64,000 nt of DNA from Rhyzopertha dominica (Eukaryota; Arthropoda; Insecta; Coleoptera; Bostrichidae). The notes beneath the pieces are model-generated. The model was not told the DNA's origin and searched no databases. It was given only the letters and a program-made list of their open reading frames with translations. How positions within the stretch are numbered: position 1 is the first letter of the stretch; every line of letters begins with the position of its first letter. Position numbers and translations under genes: made by a program. Location: the NCBI GenBank assembly GCA_025024175.1, contig QCXZ01000086.1:2046001-2110000 (forward strand), written 5' to 3'. Below are positions 20,291 through 33,200 of the stretch, piece after piece.

Positions 20291-23200
20291 TTCTGTTTGC
20301 TGTTAACTGAACCTGGCGCCCCATGGCAAGATGTCCTTGTGAACACGCAACTCTATAATCGTTGAAAATACTCACTTACTTTATATATACATTTTACATT
20401 AATAACACGCATCAGAACGGACTTATTCGATATTTTGTGAAACAAAAATTACCATTGCAATTAGTTGCGAATTCTGATGATTGGACAAACAAAAAAATTG
20501 CGAAAAGAAACATTTTTAATGAATTAAACCAGCCATATGCCGGTACCAGCTAAGAATACATCAATTATTTAAAATTTGTACATAATTAAATGATACTAAA
20601 TGCAAAATTAAGGTATTTGTATAAAAAGTAACAGATTTTTACAGTTATCAAGATCATGTTAGCATCTCTTATCGAGTTGTTTTTGTTTTTATAATTTATT
20701 GAATTTACCATTAAGTAAAATTCGGAGATAACTGCTCTGCCGAAAACGTACATTTAAGTAACTTTAAGTAAATTTTGAATGCAACCACGGCAAAATAAGA
20801 TATGCACGTCTCTGGACAGGCATTTAATCATAAATGAAAAAATCAACTCCTCAGGTCTGGAAGCCAGCTAACATATCCATAACAATCTACAGATTTGGGA
20901 TCTTGTTTAAACCAAATGGAATGTCAAATAACAATTTATCACTTTTTTCTCTTAATAACTAGCCCATTGAAGAAAATTATTCCATTCAAAAATGAAAGTT
21001 GTTTTCACCTTCTTAATGATGATAATTATGAGGCTTTTCATATAGCCATTATGACGAANAACAGTACAGTTTAAGATAAACAACGAATTTGATTAAACAA
21101 CCCATGTCATAAAGATGGAAGTAATTACTTTAAAATTTTTGTAATTTATCGATATTTTTTTACCTTTATTTGCTATGACACAGAAATTGAATTTTTTACT
21201 TCAACCGTTTGTTGAATCTACCACGAAACAATAGAAGTGATGTCGTCAAAGATGACGTTTGTAGGGCTTTCGCAACCCGATGATATCTCTAAAGTTAAAA
21301 AGATAGTGTCAAGATGATGTTTTACAAAAGATGAACTAATCAATATGATCTTTATTTGCGGACAATGAAGTTAAAATCCGCTATTGATTCTTAAAGTCAT
21401 CTCATTGGCCAAGTATAGTGCAGTTCTTAAGCTTTCGAAATTAAAAAAAAACATATCTCTCTGAAGCAGTACATGAAAAAACCAAACCAGTTTCAATTTC
21501 TCACGATCTGTACAATGAAAACAATAAAGAACCCTCGAATTTTGTGCACTTAGCATGTCCATTAATTAGACAGATTTCTTCATTTAGATGGAGCATTCCG
21601 CAATATATTTGTTCATGAACTTTACACTAGTTTATTTTAAACAAAGCGTAAGAACGACTCACGTATTATAAATTTTGTTTATCAACAAATAAGTCCATTG
21701 GTCGACTTGATAACCGTCTGTTATCCTTAATAACCTCAATTCGTTATATATAATATAAGAATTAATCTACCTTTCGAGTATTTTTCGACGTGTGTAACTT
21801 GATTGTGGAATGGGTCTGTCTGGGTAAGCAATGGTTTAACTTTCATAGTTTTTGTGAATTTGTCTTTTTGCAAAAGCGGTCAAGTTTTATAGCTAACTGA
21901 AGCAATAATAATGAACTTACAAGTGCAACTAGAAATAGATTAAAGACCAAAGTTTTTTTCTATGAGTTTGGTCTGTTCGGCAAATAGGTACTTTTCATTG
22001 GAGTGTCGCTCATGTATATAGATAAGGTAAACCCGCCCGTATACTCTTATCAGTTAACAAGGGAGCTTAGCAAAATTAATTTTAGTTGTTGAGTAACGTA
22101 GGGATCTATTGTTTGAAATGATGAATACTTATTTATTGTTAACTGCCATATGGTTAAAAAATTAGCACTTTTCATTACAAGAAAAGGCTCGACTAGTCAA
22201 ATCTTGTATTGTAAAATGAATCATACCTGAAACAACTAAATTTATTATGATTTTTTTATATAAAATTTAGAGTAAACAAATTGCCGTGTACTGTAATATT
22301 TTATTTCTCGCATTTTTTTTTGTTTAAGTACTTTCTGAAACTCTGATTATAAACAGAACTGCTACCTTTCTGTGTACAAAACAACTCGCCCACATAGCAT
22401 TCAGTGTGAACGCTCTGTATAATTTAGTAAAGTTTATGTACAACGTAAATGGCGACTTCCTCTTGGCTTGAGTCATTTTTGTGTAGATGCGGCATAATGC
22501 GCGTCACCTTGCCATATAAAAGATTGTTTCGTTGTTATTTCTTACGTTTAACTAACCGTGGCCTTGGAGGAAATACGTTGACACCAGTAAGAGGCGATGA
22601 GCTTGTAGCACCTATCAATTAAATGAATGTTTTTTTATTAGATGGGGGCCCAGCAGCACTGCTGTCCAAGTATGGTGGGTACTGGACACCTAAATACTTA
22701 CAATATTAGAACGCGGATCAAAAAGATAATATAGAGTTTAAAATAACTCCATTAAAAGGTTTAGGTTTAGAAATAATGAAAGTAAACAACATTGTTGAAG
22801 GTAGTCAGCAAATGCAGTCACTTTTGGGACTACAATTGCATAAAATTTTACACGCTTTTTTTAATCCTTCATCCATCCAAATTCAATCTAAATTCGTTAC
22901 TTGTACTGATGAAGCTGAGAAATGATACCTAAAACGTTTTTGGGAACACACATGACCAACGTTTATAACAGTAACAAAGCTATTCTAGCCAGTTCTTTAT
23001 TTAAAAAGTACAGCACTGCTTAGCTGTACATAATTAATAAATACAATACAAGTAAAATAGAGTACAAGAAAAGCGTAGCATATCTTAACAAAAGCTATTC
23101 AGTTCTGATAATGACAGCTTCTTTATGGGGAATATTTGTCGTTGAAAAGAGGACCGATTTGCTGAAAAGTGGAGATGTTTTGCATAAAGGCGACTGACAG

Positions 23201-26200
23201 CCCTAGCCGAAACTCAAAGTCGCACCTTTATTGGGTAAAATGAAATATAAGATGTTCTACTTGAAATAACTGAAAGATCGATATTCTAAAAACCAGCTGG
23301 TCTTCTAACTCCTAAGTAAATATTGTGCAATTTGTAAACATTGCTTGTTTTGAGAGCTTCTTTGCTTTAATTTAAATAACCTTCATGCTCAGCCCTGTTC
23401 GTCAACGGTTTGTCCACTTATGCAATTCGCTAGGTGTACATAATAACTAAACCAAGTAAACAAGTTAAACACGATGTAGAATCGACGTTATCATATTTAT
23501 TTGTGTTCCACAATTGAGCGTATAAAAACAAAATTATTCTGTAGCATAATTTCGATCATAATAATTGAAAAGTGTAACTAGGTTGCGTTCTATGTTCAAA
23601 CAGCATAGCGTTCAAATAATACAATTAGTTGCCATCCACTTCTAGCATATTTAATCCATTTAACTAACCAAATGCCTTCATTTGTGTGTTAGTATGCTCT
23701 CGTATTGTTGCCCTGTCACTTTGATATAAATATCAAATTTCCGGGAATTTAATACACTTGCTCGCGTCAAAGTATTCTCTACAAATAGCGCCGGGCTACC
23801 TTTGATCAAGTATTCAAAGTGCTCATTTAGCATGATAGCAGTGGAAATTATGGATCGATAGCACTGCTGTTCGGACTTGGTTCTAATGATTTTACGGATT
23901 ATCGTCAAACATTCTGAGTGTTTAAGTAAATGCCTGTCGTTCATTTGTAAACAAAACGGTTTTCAAAAATCTGAAATTTTATCCTTTTGTCCTTCTTTTT
24001 CTGCAAGCGGTCCCGTATTGTTGAGGGATACCATATCTTTAATCCTGCACTGCAAGTCTTTTTTGATGGGTTTGATGGGTACTTTAGTGTTATAAACTAT
24101 TATCTAAACTTTCACTTTCTTCGTATACAACTCTAGTTGGCTTGGGACATCCTGTCTGAATCAAACCCTCATATACACATAAATTATAATTTGTTGAGCG
24201 TCTGGATGCAAATGGCGCCCCTCCTTCACCGAAGGCAGTTCATCGTTGTCGCTGTCTACTAGACCCTAGAAAAGATTCTGGCAGCCTGGAAAAAACCTCC
24301 ACATTTTCCTATGGACGAAACATGATAAAGAAACGTATCACTTCGAATTAGCACAGAAGCACAAATTTCACAACACTTATGATGGACGATCGGTTGCCAA
24401 CTAAATATTTTTTTTTGTAATTACTCTACCTGCCATGTTAGTTAATCCCTTATTATAAATTGTGGGTAAATCGTGNTATACTGAATGCTTTGAGAGATAC
24501 GAGTACAAGCAATTGTGTTACAACTTCTGATGTCTCATAATCAGACTTGTGTAGCTATCTCCTCTTTTTCCAAAAAAAAAACCGAAAAAACCTTTGGCGG
24601 AGCTACCAAAATGTTGCTAGTGAAAGTCGTTTTCCATCGCGTTATTTTCAGTTGCAATTGGCGGCGACGAGCCGCTTCAACGAAAATAGTACAAACATTA
24701 CGTAATAGGTAGTTGGTTTTTATCCACAAGGCTTGCGTATTAAGGCACAGATGAAACTGTGCCACATAATTTTGACGTCGACAAATGACGCCCGTGATCA
24801 GATGACAACACACCCTGTCACCCTGAACGATCATCATAATTGTTAGCCTTACCAGATATATTTATTTTAAAAAACTACATTTGTAGCCAAGGCCTTCTGC
24901 TGCACGTGCTTGTACACATTACATTAGTAATGTATAATAGATATGGAGGATGTTTGTACAGGCAAATCCCAACCCATTAAAAAAAATTGCCAAAGTGTTT
25001 TTTTTCTTGCAAAATGATATTGAACATTATTTTGTTGAATACAGCCCCACATCTTCCTTTTCTACTTGTAAGACTATTGTATTTTGTATTTTGCAAAGAA
25101 CATGCGTCTACGCGAATGAATTGAACAAACGATCATAGAACTTTGCAGTAAGTACTAATTATAGGCATAGTTCAAAACGTGAAATGCATATAAGAAGTTG
25201 TTTTGTCGCCCAATTAAAGTTCTGTCGACACATGCAATAAATGGAGCTGTTACTATCTTGTTTTTCGAGAATTCTGAAGGCATGTTAGTGATGATTTTCA
25301 ACATTTGATTGATTTTTGATGAGGTTGTGACAACATGTGGTGAAGTGTTTGTAAAAGATGGTGTGTACAAGTTGATATTGACTTAATGTTAACATTAGTC
25401 TCGTTTCAGTATTACGGTTCTACTAAATGATATCACATCACCCATAACTATCGAAAGAATCAGACACAGTTTAAACTTTGGTAGGACTATAAATGCCTTC
25501 ACTACTTCCCTTAAAATTATATAGGCTAGATGTTTTGTAAATCGAACGAAATATAGTTGTAGAACATTAATTACACTACTTGGAAGGTCTGTTTAAAGGA
25601 AAAATTGCTTGTTCAAACAATAAGTGTACATTCTCACTTATACTTCTTTGTGTCTTCTTCAGACAAAAGCCAAAAGTGCAAGGATACAATAGTTTTCTTG
25701 CCTTTATATTCAAGTTATCTGTTATACTATAAAAAGCAACCATTACACCAGTCGGAAATATTGGTGAAATGGTTATCAATGAAGTTAATGCTTTTCGTAG
25801 TTATAAACACATAAAGGTAGAATGCGCGCCTAATATTCTATAGTTCTTTATTCGCAATTACTCGTATCCACGTATTGCCAATGATTGTTTGACCGATGCT
25901 TTTGTTCCGTCGTTTATTTTCCCCATAGTTACTGCTTATTTCAGTCTTAATCTAAAAATAAACAAACGATTTTCAGTTTCAAGGCCTATATCTAAAAATA
26001 CGAGCCAGAGAGGATTTACCTATGCTCGCTCTCCTGTTGTAAAAATCGTATTTTCTAGTTCTTTGTCTGATTTCTTAATAAATTTGCGTGTCCAAAATGC
26101 TTGGATGGTTCACAGTTACATTGCACGTGCAGCCTGTAATACACCTGTGCATAGTTTTGAATGGATAATGGTGTCAAGTATTAGTGTCATCTTTGAGTTA

Positions 26201-27219
26201 TTCTAGATCCTTAGTCCAGGTGTGCCCAAAATATAAGGGCGATGGCTCCACCCTGGCCCAGTTACTCAGACGGAGCCAAAAGAAAAATTTGCTGTGCGAC
26301 ACGTGCGATGTTTGTTTCTTGCAAACACATCTAAAATTTCGCAATATTGGCAGTATGNCATGTTTTTTGGATACCGTGTCTGATTTGTTGCATTTGTTTT
26401 TTTTTGGAATGTGCACTAAAACCAGAAGTTTCAGTTGCATGTTGCATTGGAAGAATAATTAATACCCGATTACATCTAGAATATCTAATCGTGCACATTT
26501 TTTAATGTTTCAGATGTATATTTAAATTCTACACAATGTCTCGAAAAACGAGTGGATATTGATTTTTTTGTGTTCATTCATTCTATGCTTAAAGCTACGA
26601 CTTGTACAACCTATGTAATATAAACTAAGGTAAAAAAATCACCTGTAGACCAATTACATCAGTAAGATGTCAAAAGGTATTACTATATGTAAAATGGCTC
26701 TTTTATATAACGCATTGTAGTCCTTGGATGCATTTTAGCACAAAATAAACAATACTGATACTACCTTTAAATAATATACCCTGTAGTATTCATAATAATT
26801 TAAGACTTTCTTGTCGTCTACACGACTTATTTGTAAAAATGAATGTAACGAGTGCTGATTCCAATGTAAACGGTTAGCTGTGCCTTGTATTTCCAACTAC
26901 TGTTATTGTCTGTTTTGTTTACCGATCTTTGTTGACAATCTGCGTGGTAGATTGTGAAATTTTGCGGTGAGATAACAGTATTTACACTAAGCATGGGCGT
27001 AGTCTGACGAAAGGTGGAAGTAAATGCAATTCTGTATAAGTAACAAACTNGGATTATTCGNTTACATTTCAACTGCTCCATTCTAGTAAGGCTAAATTTC
27101 AGGCTTTGCAGAATAGCGAAGCCACACATGATTTTGTCTTCAAATTAAAAAAAATCTACGCCTCTGTTTACAGTACTTAGTATTTAAATTAGCATGACCG
27201 GGTATTCTTGCAATTCGCT
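20291..27219. other. About 6.9 kb with no recognisable gene
   Basis: All open frames here are short, AT-driven, without family resemblance and without matching splice sites. Scattered N calls occur (for example at 21059, 24476, 26358 and near 27050). The stretch may be intergenic, or part of a long first prolidase intron if the exon at 16419 is used. Confidence 0.6.
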
Positions 27220-30200
27220 ATGGTTCGTTTTAGCAAAAGCCTCTGGATGGGTCCTGGTACCTANGAGGTGCCACTGGCCCTCTTTGAACTCAACAGGCAG
27301 CGATTATGCGACCGCTTGAAGGAGGTCGGCCAAACGGACTCCATCGTTGTATTGCAGGGTGGCGATGACGTACCTTTCAATGATACCGACGTCTCCTATC
27401 TATTTCGACAGGTAAGTTTACCTTTTTGGGTTTGTTTATGTTGCCATTGCCCGTGATGGATCACGTTATAATTATTCCTTGACAATTTCTCACTTTTTCT
27501 TGACTTTTTTTCATTTTTTGTTACATTATCTCCACTTAACTCATGCATTTTGTTATATTCGTGAAGAAATCCGTCGTTTTGGAGATTTTCAGCAACAAGA
27601 TGTTAGTAACTATACTTGGATGTACGAATTTTTCAAGTGACATGACATTGAAAAGGGATATGAATCCTAAAGAAGCCGATCAGAACGCAAATCTATCTTC
27701 GAATACACTTATTGCGTCTTTTCTTATCTTGACGAACCACGTTCCATCTATACCGTAAAGCATGAATATTTTATCATTTTCAGGAAATTTACGAAGAAGA
27801 GTGAACGATTGGAATGAACTAATTTCGTTGACCTTTTGTGGTAGTTGCTTAGCAAGCATATGGATCAGCTATTTGTTACGTGCTTACGACATCTGGCAGA
27901 AATATGCACTAATAAGGCATCTTAGAATCCACTATAAATGGAATTCGGCAACGCAAGCATGTTTCTTGACTTGATTGAAACTCGTAACAATGTTATTGTT
28001 ATTACAAATTGATTTCAGTAAATGCATTGGAAACTGTGGGTTATGCAATGTACGTTATCACGAACATTGCGCGATCATTTTCAGTTTGTTTAAGTTGTGC
28101 TAATATTTTCGCATCTAGAGTTGTTGCACAACACTCAGACCTGTCGGAAATCACCTGAAATTGCGTGGCCAATATTTGATTGAAGGTTTTCGTGTTGATG
28201 ACGCACCGTAGGTCAATCGCCGAGTCGTAATCGACCACATAAACAAATATTGACAACACAAGTAGCAAACAACACACCACAGAGTCTATAATAAAGGTCA
28301 ATTGTAATTGATTCGCTGTTGTGCAAAAAAATATTAATGACAACGCGTAATAATTGAAAACTTGGTGTCGTTATCGGTTTTTATCGGGTTATTAAATGGT
28401 TAAGCCCGATGTGTAATAGCAAAACAAACACTTTTACGAGAATCATGGAAATACACCACGTGTTAAACATCACTGCAACTGAAATCACCTAAATTTAGCT
28501 CTATGCGATACTACAACGCGTACTACAGGATACCGTCGTGGAAAGCATGTTCATTTTTTAAATAGAAGCGAGTAGATAAAATTTTTCTGATTCATACATA
28601 CTTCACTTATAAACAATGCTGATAAACATTTGCAACAAAGATTAATCACTTATTTAGAATTTTTATTGCACTTTTCATGACTACCAAATGTTGTTGTGTA
28701 AAATTGTTTCTAGTATATAGTAATGATTAAAAATAGCGCTACTGAAGAAATTTTAGAAGATATCGATGGGCAGCTTTGGTGTTTCATGTACAGGGTGTCC
28801 CATTTTTTATGTTTTTATAGGGTATCTCGGTTATTATTGAAGCTAGAGGGGTTGTGGTTTTCGCGACCCTGTTCTAATTTTTTTAGGTAATTTAGCAGGG
28901 CAAAACAGATTTTGATTACCTTTTCTAGTTTTTTAATTATAGCTAAAAATGAAAAATTTCGATTTTTCGAAAAAAATACAAATACATATTTATATTCAAC
29001 ACAAATACTGCGCAAAATGTTATGCTGTAAACATAATGCACATCTGGTAAAAAGGGCTTCTATTGAGCTAAATAAATATATAGGTCTAAGACGTCTAAAC
29101 TACCTAAACAGGCGATAAGCATTAACACCAGAACAAATCAAGTAAGTGAACACGTTTGTTATATTTTATTGATATATGCAGATGTCATCTTTTTTCGCAA
29201 AAAAAAATAGGTACATATTATGGAACTTATGATGGGCATGGAGTGGTTAGATACTCGTCATTATATGTAGTTTTCTCGATTGTATGACATAACGGTGTCA
29301 GGTTACCGTGACCTAGGTGCATCCTGTTGTCGTAGCTCTAATTGCTAAGGTGCCAAGAAAGGCCCGATCATCTCTGAAGGTATTTAGATAGGTTCTGTAG
29401 TTCACTGATAGTTTCAAGTGGAAATTTGAAAGTTATCGTTTTCTAGGTATATATGATACAATTATAGTTAAGCCAAAGCTTGCATACATAACTCACCGTT
29501 TAGAGTCAAAATTCGAATATTTGTTTACATTTTGATTTTATTGCCAGTAGGCGCAATAGACTCACTGGGATTTTTCCAACTTGTTTGGGTGTATAACCTA
29601 GTTAAACCACGGTCATTGCTCGCAAACTGCCAACGCGATTCGCCAAAAAAGAAGGGTTTGTGGCCGCATGAAATAGAAAGTTGCCAATTGTGCAATGTTT
29701 TGGTAAACAATACTGTGACTGTTTCGAAAACTGCTTGGTAACGTCTTGCTTATACGCAGCAAAGCTATCAGAGCTGTGGCACTATATAATCGTATCAATC
29801 GGCCAGCAGCTAAACATAAACCGTGTCCTTAGTCCTTCTAGTTTTGACGGAGGTGGTATTTGCAAGACGATATCTTTCTTAAAGATCTCGGTCACATGTC
29901 GCTCTTGTCGATCAACCTTAAAAATAACCAGGAGGCAATTATAATAATATGTTTACTGGGTACTTTTAAAGGTGCACCGATTGTTAAACATGCGTAAAAC
30001 GGTTAATTAAATCGCTTGAATTCAATCTTGCTTTGATTGTGCTTTGTTCGCGGTATTAGTCGAATTCATCGAAGTTCGTTTCGCCATCATACTGTAGTAC
30101 TGACAAGAAATAATGCTAATTTGTATATACAAGAATAACCAGTGGTGCAAGAAAGAAAACCTACAAAAATGCGACATCTCACCAATAACCAATAGCCTCT

Positions 30201-33200
30201 AGCGCATCAATACCAAGGTGGATCATGGTTTGTTTTGTCCAGAGGTATTTAGATTTTTAAATTAAATTACTAAAAGTGTACTTGTTAAAATAATTAGGTC
30301 TAGTTAGTGCAATCCATTTCATTGCCTGCATAGATCTCTAAATCTATCAATATTTGCTATTTGCTGTGGGACTATATACAACCATTATTTATCAGGAACA
30401 GCATCAAGCAAGAAAGGATAATTCGTTTTGGAAATTATATCGCACGATCTATTAGAAATAGAAGAAAACGTTTATAGCCATAAATAATTGCGAATTTATT
30501 ACATCGTTATTGTAGTTATACTATACAGTACACTCTTAAAATGACCGTGTAACAATCGGCGTGTTGTCTAATAAAAATCGGCAAACAAAGCATAATCAAA
30601 TGCAGCTTGTTTTCAAGCTGTTTAATCAAATCGTACGCTTATAGTTTGTAGTTATGAACTGTAACGACAAAGGTTGAGGAATTTGCCTCCCGTAATTGTT
30701 TTCCAAATCGCTTTTGATAAGCTTAAACAACGAACTGGATATTCCGAAACGTTTAACATCTTGGCTCGTTTTCATAACGTGAGCGTGCATATTTTGAAAG
30801 TTAAATTAACGTATTCTATTTTGAAACAGAATTTTCCCTTTGTTTATTATTGCCAACGGTCTGCAATAAGAAAGCGTATCAAGGTGAACTTCCGGTTTGT
30901 GAATGGATATTATTTTTGTTTACGCCTGGAGAGGTTGCTGCACATGTTCGTCAAAAACAATTGTCGGTAGCTGTAAAAAACAATAACAAGTGATTAACAG
31001 GAAAGCATTACGTAAATCACAAACAAAATGCAAACTGAGCGACCGTGGTGATTATACAACCGGTCTAACATTAATTTTTTTCTCAACCACTTTACAGTTT
31101 TATCTTTTATCTGCACTTTTTCTCGTTCTTTGAGTATTATTAACACGGCGTTCTTACCTCTGGATATATTTTTGTCTGATTATCTCGGACTCGGACATGT
31201 GCAAATAGAAATAAATAATATATAAACCAGGAACCCATTACAGAAGCTGGGAAACATGATTTCTTTACTTCACTGGGGATTCAGGGAAAGTGATATAGAT
31301 GCAAATAACAAATTTACAGTGTTCATGAATAACATTATACATAACTTTAATATTGCCTTCCCGGAAAAAAATTAATCTTAAGAACAACTCTAAAGCAACA
31401 GAAGCATATAACTTGCATCAAACTTAGGGTTGAAAGAATTAAAAAATGATGGAAGATGTAAGTACAGAAAGGCTATGCATGAAGAGAGAATTAGAGCCAA
31501 TGTAACATATCTAAGAAAAAATAATGATTTTGCCAAAACAATGTAGAAATTGTGGAAATGCATATTCCTCAATCGACACCTGAAAAATTAAATACTTGTT
31601 TTTGATAAATTGTTTTCCAGCGAATCCATAACTTTTTGATGTGTGCAAAATACTCTGTTCGTATTATAACATATTTTATTGTATTCTATTTTTAGGAATC
31701 TTATTTCATGTGGGCATTTGGTGTATTGGAACCAGGATGTTACGGGGCTATAGATGTGAAAAGCGGCAAATCAATTTTGTTTGTCCCTCGGCTTGGTCCA
31801 TCTTACGTCATATGGATGGGACATCTAACAACCCCAGAGGAATTCAGGGTCAAGTATGGTGTGTCGCAGGTTAACTACGTGGACGAGGTACTAAACTGTG
31901 ACCAAAACTGCTAATTTCTTATTTTCTTCGTTAAAACAAAAAAAAACTAGGTCCAACTGCAACTTGATTTTCCATTTTCAGATAGCGACAATTCTCGAAG
32001 AAGCAAAGCCATCTCTTCTATTAACGTTGGTAAGCTTTTGTTAGGAACCACTTGATTTGTGTGCTAAGATGGAAAATCCAATTTACAGAAGGGTGTTAAC
32101 ACTGATAGCGGTTTGACTCATGAGGAAGCTACCTTTGAAGGAATTGAAAGGTACACAATTTCTTCATCGAAACGCAAATGACCACAGTCTTATTTTTTTA
32201 CAGATTCAACGTCAACAACGAAGTGCTTTTCCCTGAAATTGCCGAACTGTAAGTTTTTCAGTTAGTCACAGCGGATCGATCGTTCAGTTTTCTTTTCAGT
32301 CGGGTTATCAAGACGTCTTTGGAACTGGATGTTCTCAAGTATGTAATAGAGGTGTCTTCGGCAGCCCATCGCAAGGTTATGCGCATGGCGAAGCCTGGGA
32401 AGAGCGAATTTCAATGTGAATCCGAATTCTTGCACCATTGCTACAGCGTAGGAGGGTGTCGTCATGTTTCTTACACTTGCATCTGTGGATCTGGGGAAAA
32501 TGGTGCCATACTGCACTATGGACACGCTGGTGCTCCCAACGATCGTTACATAAAGGATGGAGACTTATGGTGAGAGTAAAAACATTTTAAATAGTTCCTT
32601 TTTGGGGATAAGGTATCTGGAGCTCTAATAAGCTAAGTAATGATCTTGTCTAGTATAAGAGAAATATACAGTATTTGTTCAGTCTGTAATGGATGCAGAC
32701 GTGGCAAGAGTTCTGCAACCAACTGTATATAGAAACATAAACACAAAAATTTCGTTATTGCACAGCAACACATTTCTGGAAAAGGAATAAGATAGATATA
32801 ATTTTATCAATCCTGATGTGAAATTATAAAAGATAACATTTTTTTACATGAAAATTGATACAACAACAGACTAAGTTATGTCGTCCCGATAATGTGCAAC
32901 CTTTTTCCGAAAACGTTGACGTTTGGATTGTTCTGAGGGTTTTGAAAAATGAAGATGACAAAAATTGCTGTACCTAGGGTACAAAAAATGTGATAGGGTT
33001 ACTTGCTTATAAGATTTTGTTAAATAACGAATAAGCTCGTAGGTGAGCTCTTGTTTCTTTCCCATGTGTCATGATAATAAAAATTAGCGTGCCTGAAGTT
33101 GCCAGTGACAAAGAAACGCACAACCTCTTAACATCCTGTATAAATAAAATGTCAACTATACTTCAAATAGCTTTATCCTAGAATTTTTCGCTCATTCAGA

